A program made the position numbers and the translations under genes. From positions 496,001-560,000 of the forward strand of contig NZ_CP120677.1 of NCBI RefSeq assembly GCF_029537395.1: 64,000 nt of DNA, in the 5' to 3' direction. This document shows positions 55,898 through 63,938 of the stretch, one piece after another. The notes under the pieces are model-generated. The model was given only the letters and a program-made list of their open reading frames with translations. It did no database searches and was not told where the DNA came from. Position 1 is the stretch's first letter, and every line of letters begins with the position of its first letter. This DNA is from Tissierella sp. Yu-01. GTDB lineage: Bacteria > Bacillota > Clostridia > Tissierellales > Tissierellaceae.

Positions 55898-57109
55898 TTG
55901 TTAAAACTGAATAATATATACACTATTATTACAGGAATTGGATTTATGGCTTTATTTATTTCGCTATTTGGGCTACTTTTTAGCGTTATTAAGGAGAAAT
56001 ATAAATTATCCTTAGGGATGTTGTCATTATCAATTGTAGGTGTTTTTTGCATTCTATTTGGAATCGTTTTCAATCCAAAGGTAAGGCTGCAAGTTAGTGG
56101 TGATGCAGATACTAGAAATGAACCAACTAATATTGTGGAAGAAATAAGTAATGAAACAACTAATGATGAGGAAATTTCAAGTAATCTCTCAATCAGTGAT
56201 GAGGATATGACTAAAGCTGATATGTCAAATAATGTAGAAGTATTGGATATTGAATCATCAAAAAATGCTTCCCCTGGCATTAAAGCAAAAGAAAAATTAA
56301 TAGTTAATGAGGAATTAGTAATTGAAGGTTCGGGTCCTTTAGAGTTTACCAAGAAATTAGTTGAGATAGAGATGTCAAAAGATATTGGTATAGATGAATG
56401 GAGTATTACTGAAAATAAAATTACATATAACAAAGATCTTTTTAATCAATTTAATCCAAGTAAACCCAATGGTGATATGACAACAGTTAGGGTGGAAGGG
56501 AATGTAAACTTAACTATACAAAAGTACAATCTAAATGAGAATCATTGGTATTCGTTGGATTTTTATAAAATGAGGGGGGATAATTCTTGGTACATTGATA
56601 AAGATAGACATTATGGGGTATTGAAAAAATTAAGGGTAACAGCAGTACCTGAACTCTTTCCAAATGAATGGCAGAAAAAAAACGATTCTAATAAGACGTT
56701 TGAGGAATTTATCAATACATATGGGGATCAAACTGACAAGATTCCTGAGTATGGCGAAGTTGATAATGTATTTAGAGATGATTTGCCGATAATTGATCAG
56801 ACTGATTTAATAGGCGCATGGCATCGTAGTGGAGCAGATGACTTCTATATGATATTTAGAGATAATTATACTTATAGTTATTTTGATAAAAGATTACCAG
56901 TTGTTTTTTATGAAGGAACCTATACAGTTGAGCAGATTGATAACTATCTAGTGGTAGAAGTAGTATACAATACTGATAAAAATAATAGCATTATTGAGAT
57001 TAGAGACCTTAACAAGAACAGTTTTCGAGGGTATGATTATGGATATAGTTGGGAATCTACTAGAATGGATCTTAAAGAAGCAGAGAGCATATTAAATAGT
57101 CTTAGGTAA
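55898..57109 (+). CDS. two-TM membrane protein with extracytoplasmic domain, unknown
   Basis: This protein of about 400 residues has two membrane helices (near residues 7-30 and 40-60), an acidic low-complexity linker rich in Glu, Asn and Thr (about 65-120), and a C-terminal beta-rich domain (DLIGAWHRSGADDFYMIF, FYEGTYTVEQ). The start is uncertain: TTG 55898 directly abuts AAAGGAG, while CTG 55907 has the proper distance. I do not recognise a family. It is enclosed by the two tRNA-Sec-like units and so looks like an inserted cargo gene. Confidence 0.72.
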   Translation: MLKLNNIYTIITGIGFMALFISLFGLLFSVIKEKYKLSLGMLSLSIVGVFCILFGIVFNPKVRLQVSGDADTRNEPTNIVEEISNETTNDEEISSNLSISDEDMTKADMSNNVEVLDIESSKNASPGIKAKEKLIVNEELVIEGSGPLEFTKKLVEIEMSKDIGIDEWSITENKITYNKDLFNQFNPSKPNGDMTTVRVEGNVNLTIQKYNLNENHWYSLDFYKMRGDNSWYIDKDRHYGVLKKLRVTAVPELFPNEWQKKNDSNKTFEEFINTYGDQTDKIPEYGEVDNVFRDDLPIIDQTDLIGAWHRSGADDFYMIFRDNYTYSYFDKRLPVVFYEGTYTVEQIDNYLVVEVVYNTDKNNSIIEIRDLNKNSFRGYDYGYSWESTRMDLKEAESILNSLR

Positions 57110-57137
57110 ACTAAATGATAACAATTGTATCATTAAT

Positions 57138-57353
57138 GGTGTAGATGGGTTATGGAGTGAACCTGTTCTTCAAATCTTGTGAAGTGAATTTTAAATAGTT
57201 TTTACAGAGTTAAATATATTTTTAGATAATGTTTGATTAATAACCATTTGAGACAACCTGAGTTTCAAATGGTTTTGTTTGTTTTCAATAGTTGTTTATT
57301 TTATGGCGTCAAAAGGCGACTTAAGTCTTAACAAGACGGCAGAAGGGTATAAA
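57138..57353 (+). repeat. tRNA-Sec-like/hairpin/promoter unit, copy 2
   Basis: This gene-free interval (57110-57415) aligns along its length with copy 1. The two share an identical run of 26 bases around the anticodon-like segment (TCTTCAAATCTTGTGAAGTG and onward), the hairpin CCATTTGAGA/TTTCAAATGG (57244-57271), GTTGTTTATTTTATGGCGTC against GATTGTATTTTGACGCCG, and TATAAA against TATAAT at the end. The D-arm part is more decayed than in copy 1. It lies upstream of the truncated methyltransferase. Confidence 0.7.
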
Positions 57354-57415
57354 TTATGCTGTAATTCACTAATTAAATTATGGGAAAAAGCTGGAGATGA
57401 GGTAATTTAGTAGAA

Positions 57416-58330
57416 TTGGATAGAGAAAAGATTAATGAATACATTAAAGACTGTGAAATTGATTTAATCGTTGGCGGACCACCATGTCAAGTTTTTTCTA
57501 TATTCGGTAAAAGACGTTTTATTAATACTCAAGGATATAATCCTAAAGATGATCCTCGAAATTATTTGGTATATGAATATATTAGAGTAGTCAATGTTGT
57601 GCGTCCTAAATTTTTTATTATGGAGAATGTAAAAGGATTTACTTCACTTGATAATGGATTGTTTGTTGATGAAGTTATTAAGGAGTTTAACAAAATAGGA
57701 TATCGCAATATTAAATATGGGATATTTCGTGCTTCTGATTATGGAGTTCCTCAACATAGGGAGAGAATGATAATGATTGGGACAAGGTTAGATTTAGATA
57801 TTGAATTACCAGAGGTTACACATGGAGAAGTAGAAACAAATTCAATAAAAAAGTTTAAAACCGTTGGAGAAGCTATAATGGACTTGGTGAATATGAATGA
57901 GGATGGAATAGAAAATCATGTTCCTTTAAAACACAAACCTATAGTTCAAGAAAGAATGAGTTATATTAAAGAAGGACAGAAGTTAAATGTTAAAGATGTA
58001 CCAGAGCATCTATTAATACCAACTCGAAAAGATATGAAACATAAGAAGATAACTAATTTTAGTCATGTGTATAGACGACTTCATAGAGAAGAGTGTTCAA
58101 TAACTTTAGTTCCAGGCCATAATGCTTTTCCTGTACATCCAACCTTGAATAGAACTTTAACAGTTCGTGAAGCTGCAAGGATACAATCATTTCCAGATAG
58201 TCATACTTTTACAGGAAACAGGCAGCAGCAGTGTATTCAGGTTGGAAATGCTATACCTCCATTAATGGCAAAAGCATTTATTGAAAAAGTTAAAGAACAG
58301 CTAAACCAACATAGATATTTTACTAATTAA
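57416..58330 (+). pseudogene. 5'-truncated cytosine-5 DNA methyltransferase
   Basis: The frame holds motif IV GGPPCQVFS already at about residues 20-28, motif VI MENVKGF, motif VIII QHRERMIMIGTR, a target-recognition region and motifs IX-X (RTLTVREAARIQSFP, QVGNAIPPLMAKAF). The SAM-binding motif I (F-x-G-x-G) and motifs II-III, usually about 60-70 residues upstream, are absent, and the DNA before the frame is the repeat copy 2. A stop (TGA) lies six codons before the TTG. It is most likely a non-functional remnant. No restriction endonuclease is adjacent. Confidence 0.82.
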
Positions 58331-58340
58331 AGTTAGGAAT

Positions 58341-58526
58341 ATTTTTATAAAAAAGCAACTATCCGATAAGAAAAAGAAGAAGGATGTCAGAATTACAACG
58401 TATATTGACCCTGACCCTCTATTGCATGAAGCTGTAATGAAGCTAAAGTGTGAAGGAATAACAATAAAGAAGGTATACAATGCTACCCTGATGGATTTTC
58501 TAAGAAAATACAATCAAATCTCATAA
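58341..58526 (+). pseudogene. short basic ORF without a normal start, possibly ribbon-helix-helix-like
   Basis: An open frame reads KKQLSDKKKKKDVRITTYIDPDPLLHEAVMKLK and continues to a stop at 58526. The beta-strand followed by two helices recalls small ribbon-helix-helix plasmid proteins. No ATG, GTG or TTG is at the front (only ATT at 58341) and no ribosome site is seen, so it may be a remnant or use a rare start. Family assignment is tentative. Confidence 0.4.
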
Positions 58527-58577
58527 AAGTCCAACTGTAACTAATCAGACTTCAAACATATATTATTTCTCTGAAAG

Positions 58578-58606
58578 ACCCTAAAGACAATTCTTTAGGG
58601 TTTAAA
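58578..58606 (+). terminator. hairpin upstream of the 121-residue ORF
   Basis: ACCCTAAAG pairs perfectly with CTTTAGGGT around ACAATT, followed by TTTAAATATTTTG. Probably terminates the preceding transcript. Confidence 0.65.
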
Positions 58607-58628
58607 TATTTTGTTAGGAGAGATGAGT

Positions 58629-58994
58629 ATGGCAAAGATTGAAAAAGCAATAATAAAGATCCTGAAAGAGGAGTTAGAGTTCACAAATAAGGGTACAAAT
58701 TACAGTCAATGGGTACTAGGGGTGAACATTAACAAAATAAGTGCAAAAGATAAGGTAACAGGTAACCCTATCTATATAGCTAGAGTAGTGGTAAAGACAA
58801 GTGATTCGCCTTATGTAGATGGAATGGATATTGTCTTTATGGCACCAGAAGAAGATATAATAATAGAAGCTAAATACTATGAAAAAACGCCTGAATTTCA
58901 AGGAGGGACTGTGGAAGACAGTATAGAGTGGTTAATGAAAATGAATGGAATATATTATCTACAACTAGATAATCCATTTGAAAAGGCTGATTAA
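58629..58994 (+). CDS. hypothetical protein, 121 residues
   Basis: The frame starts at ATG 58629, eight bases after AGGAG. The protein is soluble, acidic at the C-terminus (GGTVEDSIEWLMKMNGIYYLQLDNPFEKAD region) and mixes short helices and strands; no known motif was recognised. It is the first gene of the accessory stretch with a normal translation signal. Confidence 0.68.
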   Translation: MAKIEKAIIKILKEELEFTNKGTNYSQWVLGVNINKISAKDKVTGNPIYIARVVVKTSDSPYVDGMDIVFMAPEEDIIIEAKYYEKTPEFQGGTVEDSIEWLMKMNGIYYLQLDNPFEKAD

Positions 58995-59272
58995 AAGTTT
59001 AATGAATCATGAAGATTATGGCATCTAAAAACAGTAAATTTAATATTTAAAAATAGTTAAGCTCTAAATTAACACACCAAGAGAATTAAAGAAGAACAGC
59101 AGTAGATTTACCATATTATAGCTTCGACCCCATAACTATCGTCAGAACTATCAGTATCGAAAGTATCATATCTTTAAATTGCCTAATTATCGCACTGTTG
59201 ATAAAAACAGGTGCAAAGGGATGGATAGGGGAGAAAGGGTAAGTCTGTCGTTAATGAAAGGGAGGAATGAAC

Positions 59273-59350
59273 ATGGGCTGGTTACTCAGTGGAATATTAG
59301 TAGGAGCAACTATATGCAAGCTAATTGAATCAATAGAAATAGCCTACTAA
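59273..59350 (+). CDS. small hydrophobic peptide, 25 residues
   Basis: ATG 59273 is seven bases after AGGGAGG (another ATG at 59267 is too close). The peptide MGWLLSGILVGATICKLIE... has a short hydrophobic helix with a G-x-x-x-G-like spacing. The 279 bases before it (58995-59272) show no gene I can support. Function unknown. A similar-looking peptide follows. Confidence 0.5.
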   Translation: MGWLLSGILVGATICKLIESIEIAY

Positions 59351-59373
59351 TAATAAAGAAAGGGTTGACATGA

Positions 59374-59490
59374 ATGATATCATATTTAACAGTATCATCA
59401 ACAGCTAAAGCAGTAGAACTATTTACAAAAGGATTCATGCTGGGAGTTACTGCATACAAGGCTGCTAAGTCAACAAACAGAAAACGATAG
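59374..59490 (+). CDS. small peptide, 38 residues
   Basis: ATG 59374 follows AAAGGG. The sequence ends in a basic tail (KSTNRKR) and has a central segment FTKGFMLGVTAYKAAKS that resembles the core of the preceding 25-residue peptide (SGILVGATICKLIES): G, G, T, K and S align. This suggests a pair of related small membrane-associated peptides. No named family recognised. Confidence 0.5.
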   Translation: MISYLTVSSTAKAVELFTKGFMLGVTAYKAAKSTNRKR

Positions 59491-59582
59491 GTATATGTAT
59501 CAGAATAACCAAATAGCTTCAATCTCTAATACAACGGAGATTGAGGCTAATTTTTATGACTAAAGCAAAGGAGAAAAAGATA

Positions 59583-60050
59583 ATGAAAAATGATAAAGAT
59601 AAACCTAGAAAGCTAGTAGATATAGTAAAAGTAAAACTGTGTAAAGAAGGAAGAGTTCTCTATGAACCGAGAAAAATCAGTTCCCCTAATGATGCAGTAA
59701 ATCTATGTAGAAGATTCTTAGATGACTTAGATAGGGAGCAAATGATAGCCATTTCTCTAGACACCAAGAGTCAGCCAACCAACGTAACTGTAGTAAGCGT
59801 AGGCACACTAAACGCCTCATTATGCCATCCAAGGGAGATGTTCAAAGTAGCAATTCTTTCAAATGCAAATAGCATCATAATCAGTCATAACCATCCATCA
59901 GGAGATACTAGACCAAGTAATGAAGATATTAAGATAACCGAAAGACTAGCAGAGATAGGAAACCTAATGGGAATTCCAATCATAGACCATATCATAGCTG
60001 GGGAAGACGGAGGATACTACAGCTTCAAAGAAGGGGGAATACTTAAATGA
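59583..60050 (+). CDS. short RadC/JAB-domain protein of the mobile-element type
   Basis: This 155-residue protein has only the MPN+ domain, without the N-terminal helix-hairpin-helix found in the chromosomal RadC at 30217-30924. The metal motif is intact ([14 protein letters not shown]). Short RadC proteins of this kind are frequent on prophages and integrative elements. ATG 59583 with AAAGGAG is preferred to in-frame starts upstream. It overlaps the next gene by four bases. Confidence 0.85.
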   Translation: MKNDKDKPRKLVDIVKVKLCKEGRVLYEPRKISSPNDAVNLCRRFLDDLDREQMIAISLDTKSQPTNVTVVSVGTLNASLCHPREMFKVAILSNANSIIISHNHPSGDTRPSNEDIKITERLAEIGNLMGIPIIDHIIAGEDGGYYSFKEGGILK

Positions 60051-60367
60051 AAGTATTTAAAATTGGTAAAGGTAGATTTATAACTAGAGGTATAAGAGAA
60101 AACATTCCAGCAGTACTAGTAATGTATCTATGGGCACTAATAGACGAAAGAAAAGCTAACAAAGAAGTACCAATGGATTACCTTCAAGTCTTAGAATTAA
60201 GACCAGAAATAAAGGATAATGAGAAAAATTTAATCATAACCCTAAGACAGGAACAACCAACATATGAGGAAGTTCATAGTCTAACTAAATTCGTAAATAT
60301 AAAAGAGAAAATCTATGTAATAGATGACATAGATTATGTGACAATGATGTTGGCGGAGGAATACTAA
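60047..60367 (+). CDS. DUF960 family protein
   Basis: This 106-residue protein has the DUF960 pattern: RFITRGIRENIPAVLVMYLWALIDE, MDYLQVLEL and IITLRQEQPTYEEV. The family is found mainly on Firmicute mobile elements, and its function is unknown. ATGA overlap with the radC-like gene shows translational coupling. Confidence 0.82.
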   Translation: MKVFKIGKGRFITRGIRENIPAVLVMYLWALIDERKANKEVPMDYLQVLELRPEIKDNEKNLIITLRQEQPTYEEVHSLTKFVNIKEKIYVIDDIDYVTMMLAEEY

Positions 60368-60394
60368 ATAAATCCAATAAGCGGAACTACTGTA

Positions 60395-60426
60395 GTAGCT
60401 GACTGTATATGTGGCTACTTTTTTTT
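60395..60426 (+). terminator. terminator after the DUF960 gene
   Basis: GTAGCTGAC pairs with GTGGCTAC (imperfect) around TGTATAT and is followed by eight T residues. The rest of the gap to 60862 has a palindrome GGAAAAATTTTTCC (60488-60501), no gene with good support, and a TATAAT at 60784-60789 without a clear -35. Confidence 0.7.
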
Positions 60427-60862
60427 GTCTTCTTTCTTTTAATTATCCAAAATATTTGGCAATAGCAGCAATGTAAAAAATAAAAAGGGAAAAATTTTTC
60501 CTTGTTTTCAACTGTTATTGACTTTTTCATCATTCGTACAGCATTAGTCTATAAGTGCAAACGACTTATCCTACGGGAACGTTAGGTGCAAGAAATGAGA
60601 AACGGAGTAAAACGGAGAATCAGTGAGATAAATGGAAAAATCAGCACAATAGGGCAGAAATACTATTAAACTTTTTCGACCAGTCAGAATTATAGACTAA
60701 GTTCAAACGTCTGAAAAGCTGGAATAATCACAGATTCAAAATGAGCTAATTTGGACTTCGATAAAAAAATTGGATTGTGCTAGTATAATTTCATAAAGAT
60801 ATCTTAACTAAATAATAAAGGTGCTGATAACTGCAGTGTTAGCATAAAAGGAGAGTCTACAA

Positions 60863-61471
60863 ATGATGAAAAGTAAAAAAAAGCTAAGAGATTATAACTT
60901 TGAATGTGCATTAAAAATTTGTTCAGGAGGTGCTAGAGAAGACCATGTTGATGGAGAACATGCAGTAGATAGACTTGCAGCATATAAAATGATTGATCAA
61001 AACCTACCTTTTACCGAGTATATGAATCAAGTAACAGATTTGTTTTATACATTAAGAAAGCTAGAAATCCCTCCAACTAGAATATTTATATTCGATGATG
61101 GTATGGTTGAAGTTAATTGGGAAGCTAATGGTTATCAAGTTCTATCAAGTAGACATCAGTATGCTGCTCTAGTTATTGAATTTGCAAAGTTTCTTGAGAG
61201 TTTAGACATTGATTTAAAAATTCAAACAGGAATGTATTATGATGATCCACATGTTATTAGAGATTTAGCAAAAGTTAATTGCTCTCCTAGTTTTAATAGG
61301 GAGTGCTTTGGATCTAGATACCCTTTGGAAATAATTTGCAACTGGTTCATAAGTTTTCAGCAAGATGATTACTACAAATGTAATAATACATTTAAAAATA
61401 ATAATTATATGGATTCGAATATAGAAACTATAGACCCTTTTACAGAGCAAACAGAAATTCTAGAATACTAG
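60863..61471 (+). CDS. hypothetical protein, 202 residues
   Basis: The ATG at 60863 (or 60866) follows AAAAGGAGAG. The protein is soluble; the first 170 residues look globular (TRIFIFDDGMVEVNWEANGYQVL, RHQYAALVIEFAKFLESLD) and the last 35 are polar and Asn-rich. No known domain was recognised. It lies upstream of the OB-like and DUF927 genes and is separated from them by an inverted repeat. Confidence 0.72.
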   Translation: MMKSKKKLRDYNFECALKICSGGAREDHVDGEHAVDRLAAYKMIDQNLPFTEYMNQVTDLFYTLRKLEIPPTRIFIFDDGMVEVNWEANGYQVLSSRHQYAALVIEFAKFLESLDIDLKIQTGMYYDDPHVIRDLAKVNCSPSFNRECFGSRYPLEIICNWFISFQQDDYYKCNNTFKNNNYMDSNIETIDPFTEQTEILEY

Positions 61472-61490
61472 AATTAAAATCATTTAATAA

Positions 61491-61520
61491 CCTTGTAGAA
61501 TCCATAAAGATTCTACAAGG
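61491..61520. repeat. perfect 12-base inverted repeat between accessory genes
   Basis: CCTTGTAGAATC and GATTCTACAAGG surround CATAAA. No T run follows, so it is either an operator-like site, a stabilising hairpin or a weak terminator. Confidence 0.6.
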
Positions 61521-61549
61521 AATATAAATATTATATAGGAGATGAAAAA

Positions 61550-61969
61550 ATGATAAATAACATTGATACAGTAAAAGATATGTTTCCAGGTAGGACTGTT
61601 ATAGATAAGATTGATTTATATGAACTAGTGAGTGGAGAATTAAAGAACCCAGACTATCCTGAAGGGGATACTCCACTATCAATATTGAAAATTGAATCGG
61701 AAGAAATGTATGGAAAGAATTTAGGTAATATAATTATTAAAATTAGTTTTGAAGACGAAGTAGGGAATAGATTTAATCAAGTATATATTTTAAAGAATGG
61801 TAAGAATAATAATTTTGCTAAATTTATTTTTAATGCATTAGGGTATGAACCTGAAGGTCAATTTAGCATTAACGATTTAGTAGGTAAAAAAATAATGGCA
61901 ACAATATCTCATTTTTATAATGAACAAGGCTTAGGTTATGCAAATATTGCATTTTGTAGACCTGCTTAA
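61550..61969 (+). CDS. hypothetical protein, possibly phage-type ssDNA-binding (DUF669-like)
   Basis: This 139-residue protein has a beta-rich middle (NIIIKISFEDEVGNRFNQVYIL) and an end (LVGKKIMATISHFYNEQGLGYANIAF) that resembles OB-fold proteins of the phage DUF669 type encoded beside replication ATPases. The resemblance is by eye only. GGAGATG precedes the ATG. It is 24 bases before the DUF927 gene, so the two are probably cotranscribed. Confidence 0.62.
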   Translation: MINNIDTVKDMFPGRTVIDKIDLYELVSGELKNPDYPEGDTPLSILKIESEEMYGKNLGNIIIKISFEDEVGNRFNQVYILKNGKNNNFAKFIFNALGYEPEGQFSINDLVGKKIMATISHFYNEQGLGYANIAFCRPA

Positions 61970-61993
61970 TATATTTTTAAAGGAGATGTTAAA

Positions 61994-63739
61994 ATGGCAC
62001 TAAAAAAGGCTAAGAGATATGAACTTCCAGATACACAGATCGATAAGGCAAATGAGAAGAATTTAGTACAAACAGGGGGAAACTCAGTAAGCAACATAGG
62101 AACCACAATAAAATTCCCACCCAATAGGGTGTTTGGTAATACTGAGGATACTTCATCGATTAATATCGAATATATTAATCAAAACATAGATACAGATAAG
62201 TATACGTCAATATTAAGGTATTTTTTTAAAGGTAAAGAACACAAACTAGAAGTTAATAGGTCAAGCTATCTACGTAAAAATGAGATTATTAAACTTCAAG
62301 ATTTTGGACTTCAAGTAACTGAGCGTAATGCTCATGATATTATTAAGCAACTAGAGATTGCAGAAAGGAATGCACCAATAAATAAGGTACATTCAAAAAT
62401 TGGATTTGATATTTATGATAGAAATTATGTTTTTAAGCACTCCAGAGGTGTTAATGTATATTCCTCATATATAGGGAAGTTAGATATATCGCCTAAAGGG
62501 GATTATGGCACATGGTATAAAAATCTACATGAAAATGTAATAGGGAATATACCACTTGAAGCTATGTTGGTAGTTGGTTTTTCTTCTGCAATTGTTGGAT
62601 TATTAAGTATATTATCAAATAAAGATTCTCTTGTTGTACATCTTTCAGGAGATAGTACTACTGGTAAGACTACTGCTTCAATGCTAGCCATTTCAATTTG
62701 GGGGAATCCTAGCACTAAAATATCAAATGGTCTGTCTACTACTTGGAATACAACTGAAAACGCTATGTTCCATAATATTGTTGGAAATCACGGATTAGCA
62801 GTTCTCTTTGATGAGGTATCAATGAATAATTCATTAGATTTTACTAAGTTCATATATAAATTTACGGGAAATAAAGACAAATCAAGATTAAACAAAGAAT
62901 CTAAATTGGAAGTTGCTGGAACATGGGGAACTGTTATAATAACCAATGGTGAATTTTCACTGCTAATAAAATCTAAGAAAAATACAGGAGCACAATTGCG
63001 TATCATAGATTTTAATAATATTGCATGGACTAAGGATGCAATAAGTGCTGATGAAATTAATCAATGTATTTTAGAAAACTATGGACATGCAGGTACTATA
63101 TTTGTTGGAAAGTTACTTGAAATGAAGGTAGATGATATACATGATGAGATTATAGAATTGAAGGAGTACACAGTTGAACAAATGAAGGAAAAGGGGGTTA
63201 AGGATAAATATGTGGAAAGAAGATCATTGAATTATGCAATACTAATGTATACAGCTTATAAAGTAAGTGAGCTTTTATCAATTCCATTGCACATTGAAGA
63301 TATATGGAATTTTTTAATGGATAATGAAAAGGAATCAATTGAGGGTAGAGACTTGCAAAACAAAGCATACACATACTTTTTAGAGCAAGTAAATATAAAT
63401 CATAATAAGTTTATACATTCAGATTCAATGCAAACTTCTAATCCTATAGATATAAAGAATTCTGGTTATGAAATTATGGGGAAGATAAATGTATTAACAA
63501 AAGAAAACTATAACGAAATATGCATATTTCAAAATTATTTTAATGAATTAATGAAGAACGGAGGATTTGAGGACTCTAAAATCATTCTTAAAAAGTGGAA
63601 AGATGAAGGCATACTTGATTGTGAGGCTGATAGATATACTAGAAAAAGGACTTTAATACCAAGTATGGGTGCTGTTCCAATCTATGTTATAAGGGTTAAG
63701 AAAGAAGATTTCAGTGATAAAGATAGATCCATTTTCTAG
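61994..63739 (+). CDS. DUF927 family ATPase/helicase-like protein
   Basis: This 581-residue protein has the DUF927 core: FSSAIVGLLSIL, Walker A SGDSTTGKTTASMLA (near residue 222) and Walker B LAVLFDEVS (near 273), then TWGTVIITNGE. The N-terminal 140 residues and the C-terminal 150 are less conserved. DUF927 proteins are found on integrative elements, plasmids and phages and are proposed helicases in element replication. It points to an autonomous mobile element. Confidence 0.87.
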   Translation: MALKKAKRYELPDTQIDKANEKNLVQTGGNSVSNIGTTIKFPPNRVFGNTEDTSSINIEYINQNIDTDKYTSILRYFFKGKEHKLEVNRSSYLRKNEIIKLQDFGLQVTERNAHDIIKQLEIAERNAPINKVHSKIGFDIYDRNYVFKHSRGVNVYSSYIGKLDISPKGDYGTWYKNLHENVIGNIPLEAMLVVGFSSAIVGLLSILSNKDSLVVHLSGDSTTGKTTASMLAISIWGNPSTKISNGLSTTWNTTENAMFHNIVGNHGLAVLFDEVSMNNSLDFTKFIYKFTGNKDKSRLNKESKLEVAGTWGTVIITNGEFSLLIKSKKNTGAQLRIIDFNNIAWTKDAISADEINQCILENYGHAGTIFVGKLLEMKVDDIHDEIIELKEYTVEQMKEKGVKDKYVERRSLNYAILMYTAYKVSELLSIPLHIEDIWNFLMDNEKESIEGRDLQNKAYTYFLEQVNINHNKFIHSDSMQTSNPIDIKNSGYEIMGKINVLTKENYNEICIFQNYFNELMKNGGFEDSKIILKKWKDEGILDCEADRYTRKRTLIPSMGAVPIYVIRVKKEDFSDKDRSIF

Positions 63740-63815
63740 AATTTCGTGATTATTCCCGTTCAAATTTTCAAAAGCGTGAAATATTAAATGGTTGTTGAAT
63801 CAGCGAATTATGCAT

Positions 63816-63938
63816 TTTTCCCGTTTTCACGTAGTATATTCAATAAATAAAATATATAACTAGTGATAATTGTTTCAATATATATTTATTTTCAGTCTTT
63901 AATAATATGCTATAAAAATTTACGTGAAAACGGGAAAA
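63816..63938. repeat. large inverted repeat near the right edge
   Basis: TTTTCCCGTTTTCACGTA (63816-63833) is repeated exactly in inverse orientation at 63921-63938, 87 bases apart with a very AT-rich interior. Partial similar words (TTCGTGATTATTCCCGTT, AGCGTGAA) lie at 63743-63780. The stretch 63740-64000 has no gene. It follows the DUF927 gene, so an origin or recognition site of the element is possible. Confidence 0.7.

Noticed and set aside
55867-56433. 188-residue minus-strand ORF opposite the two-TM gene
   Set aside because: Ser/Ile-rich shadow sequence; the plus-strand frame is longer and has membrane helices.
58301-58513. 70-residue minus-strand ORF after the methyltransferase
   Set aside because: Low-complexity Phe/Ser composition; the plus strand in this interval reads as a basic protein fragment.
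58329-58526. Functional ribbon-helix-helix regulator gene
   Set aside because: No standard start codon or ribosome site; listed only as a fragment.
60484-60504. Palindrome GGAAAAATTTTTCC as an operator or origin
   Set aside because: A 14-base AT-rich palindrome alone, without repeats or a neighbouring promoter, is too weak to call.
60595-60669. 24-residue ORF in the gap after DUF960
   Set aside because: Ribosome site is poor and composition uninformative; not enough support.
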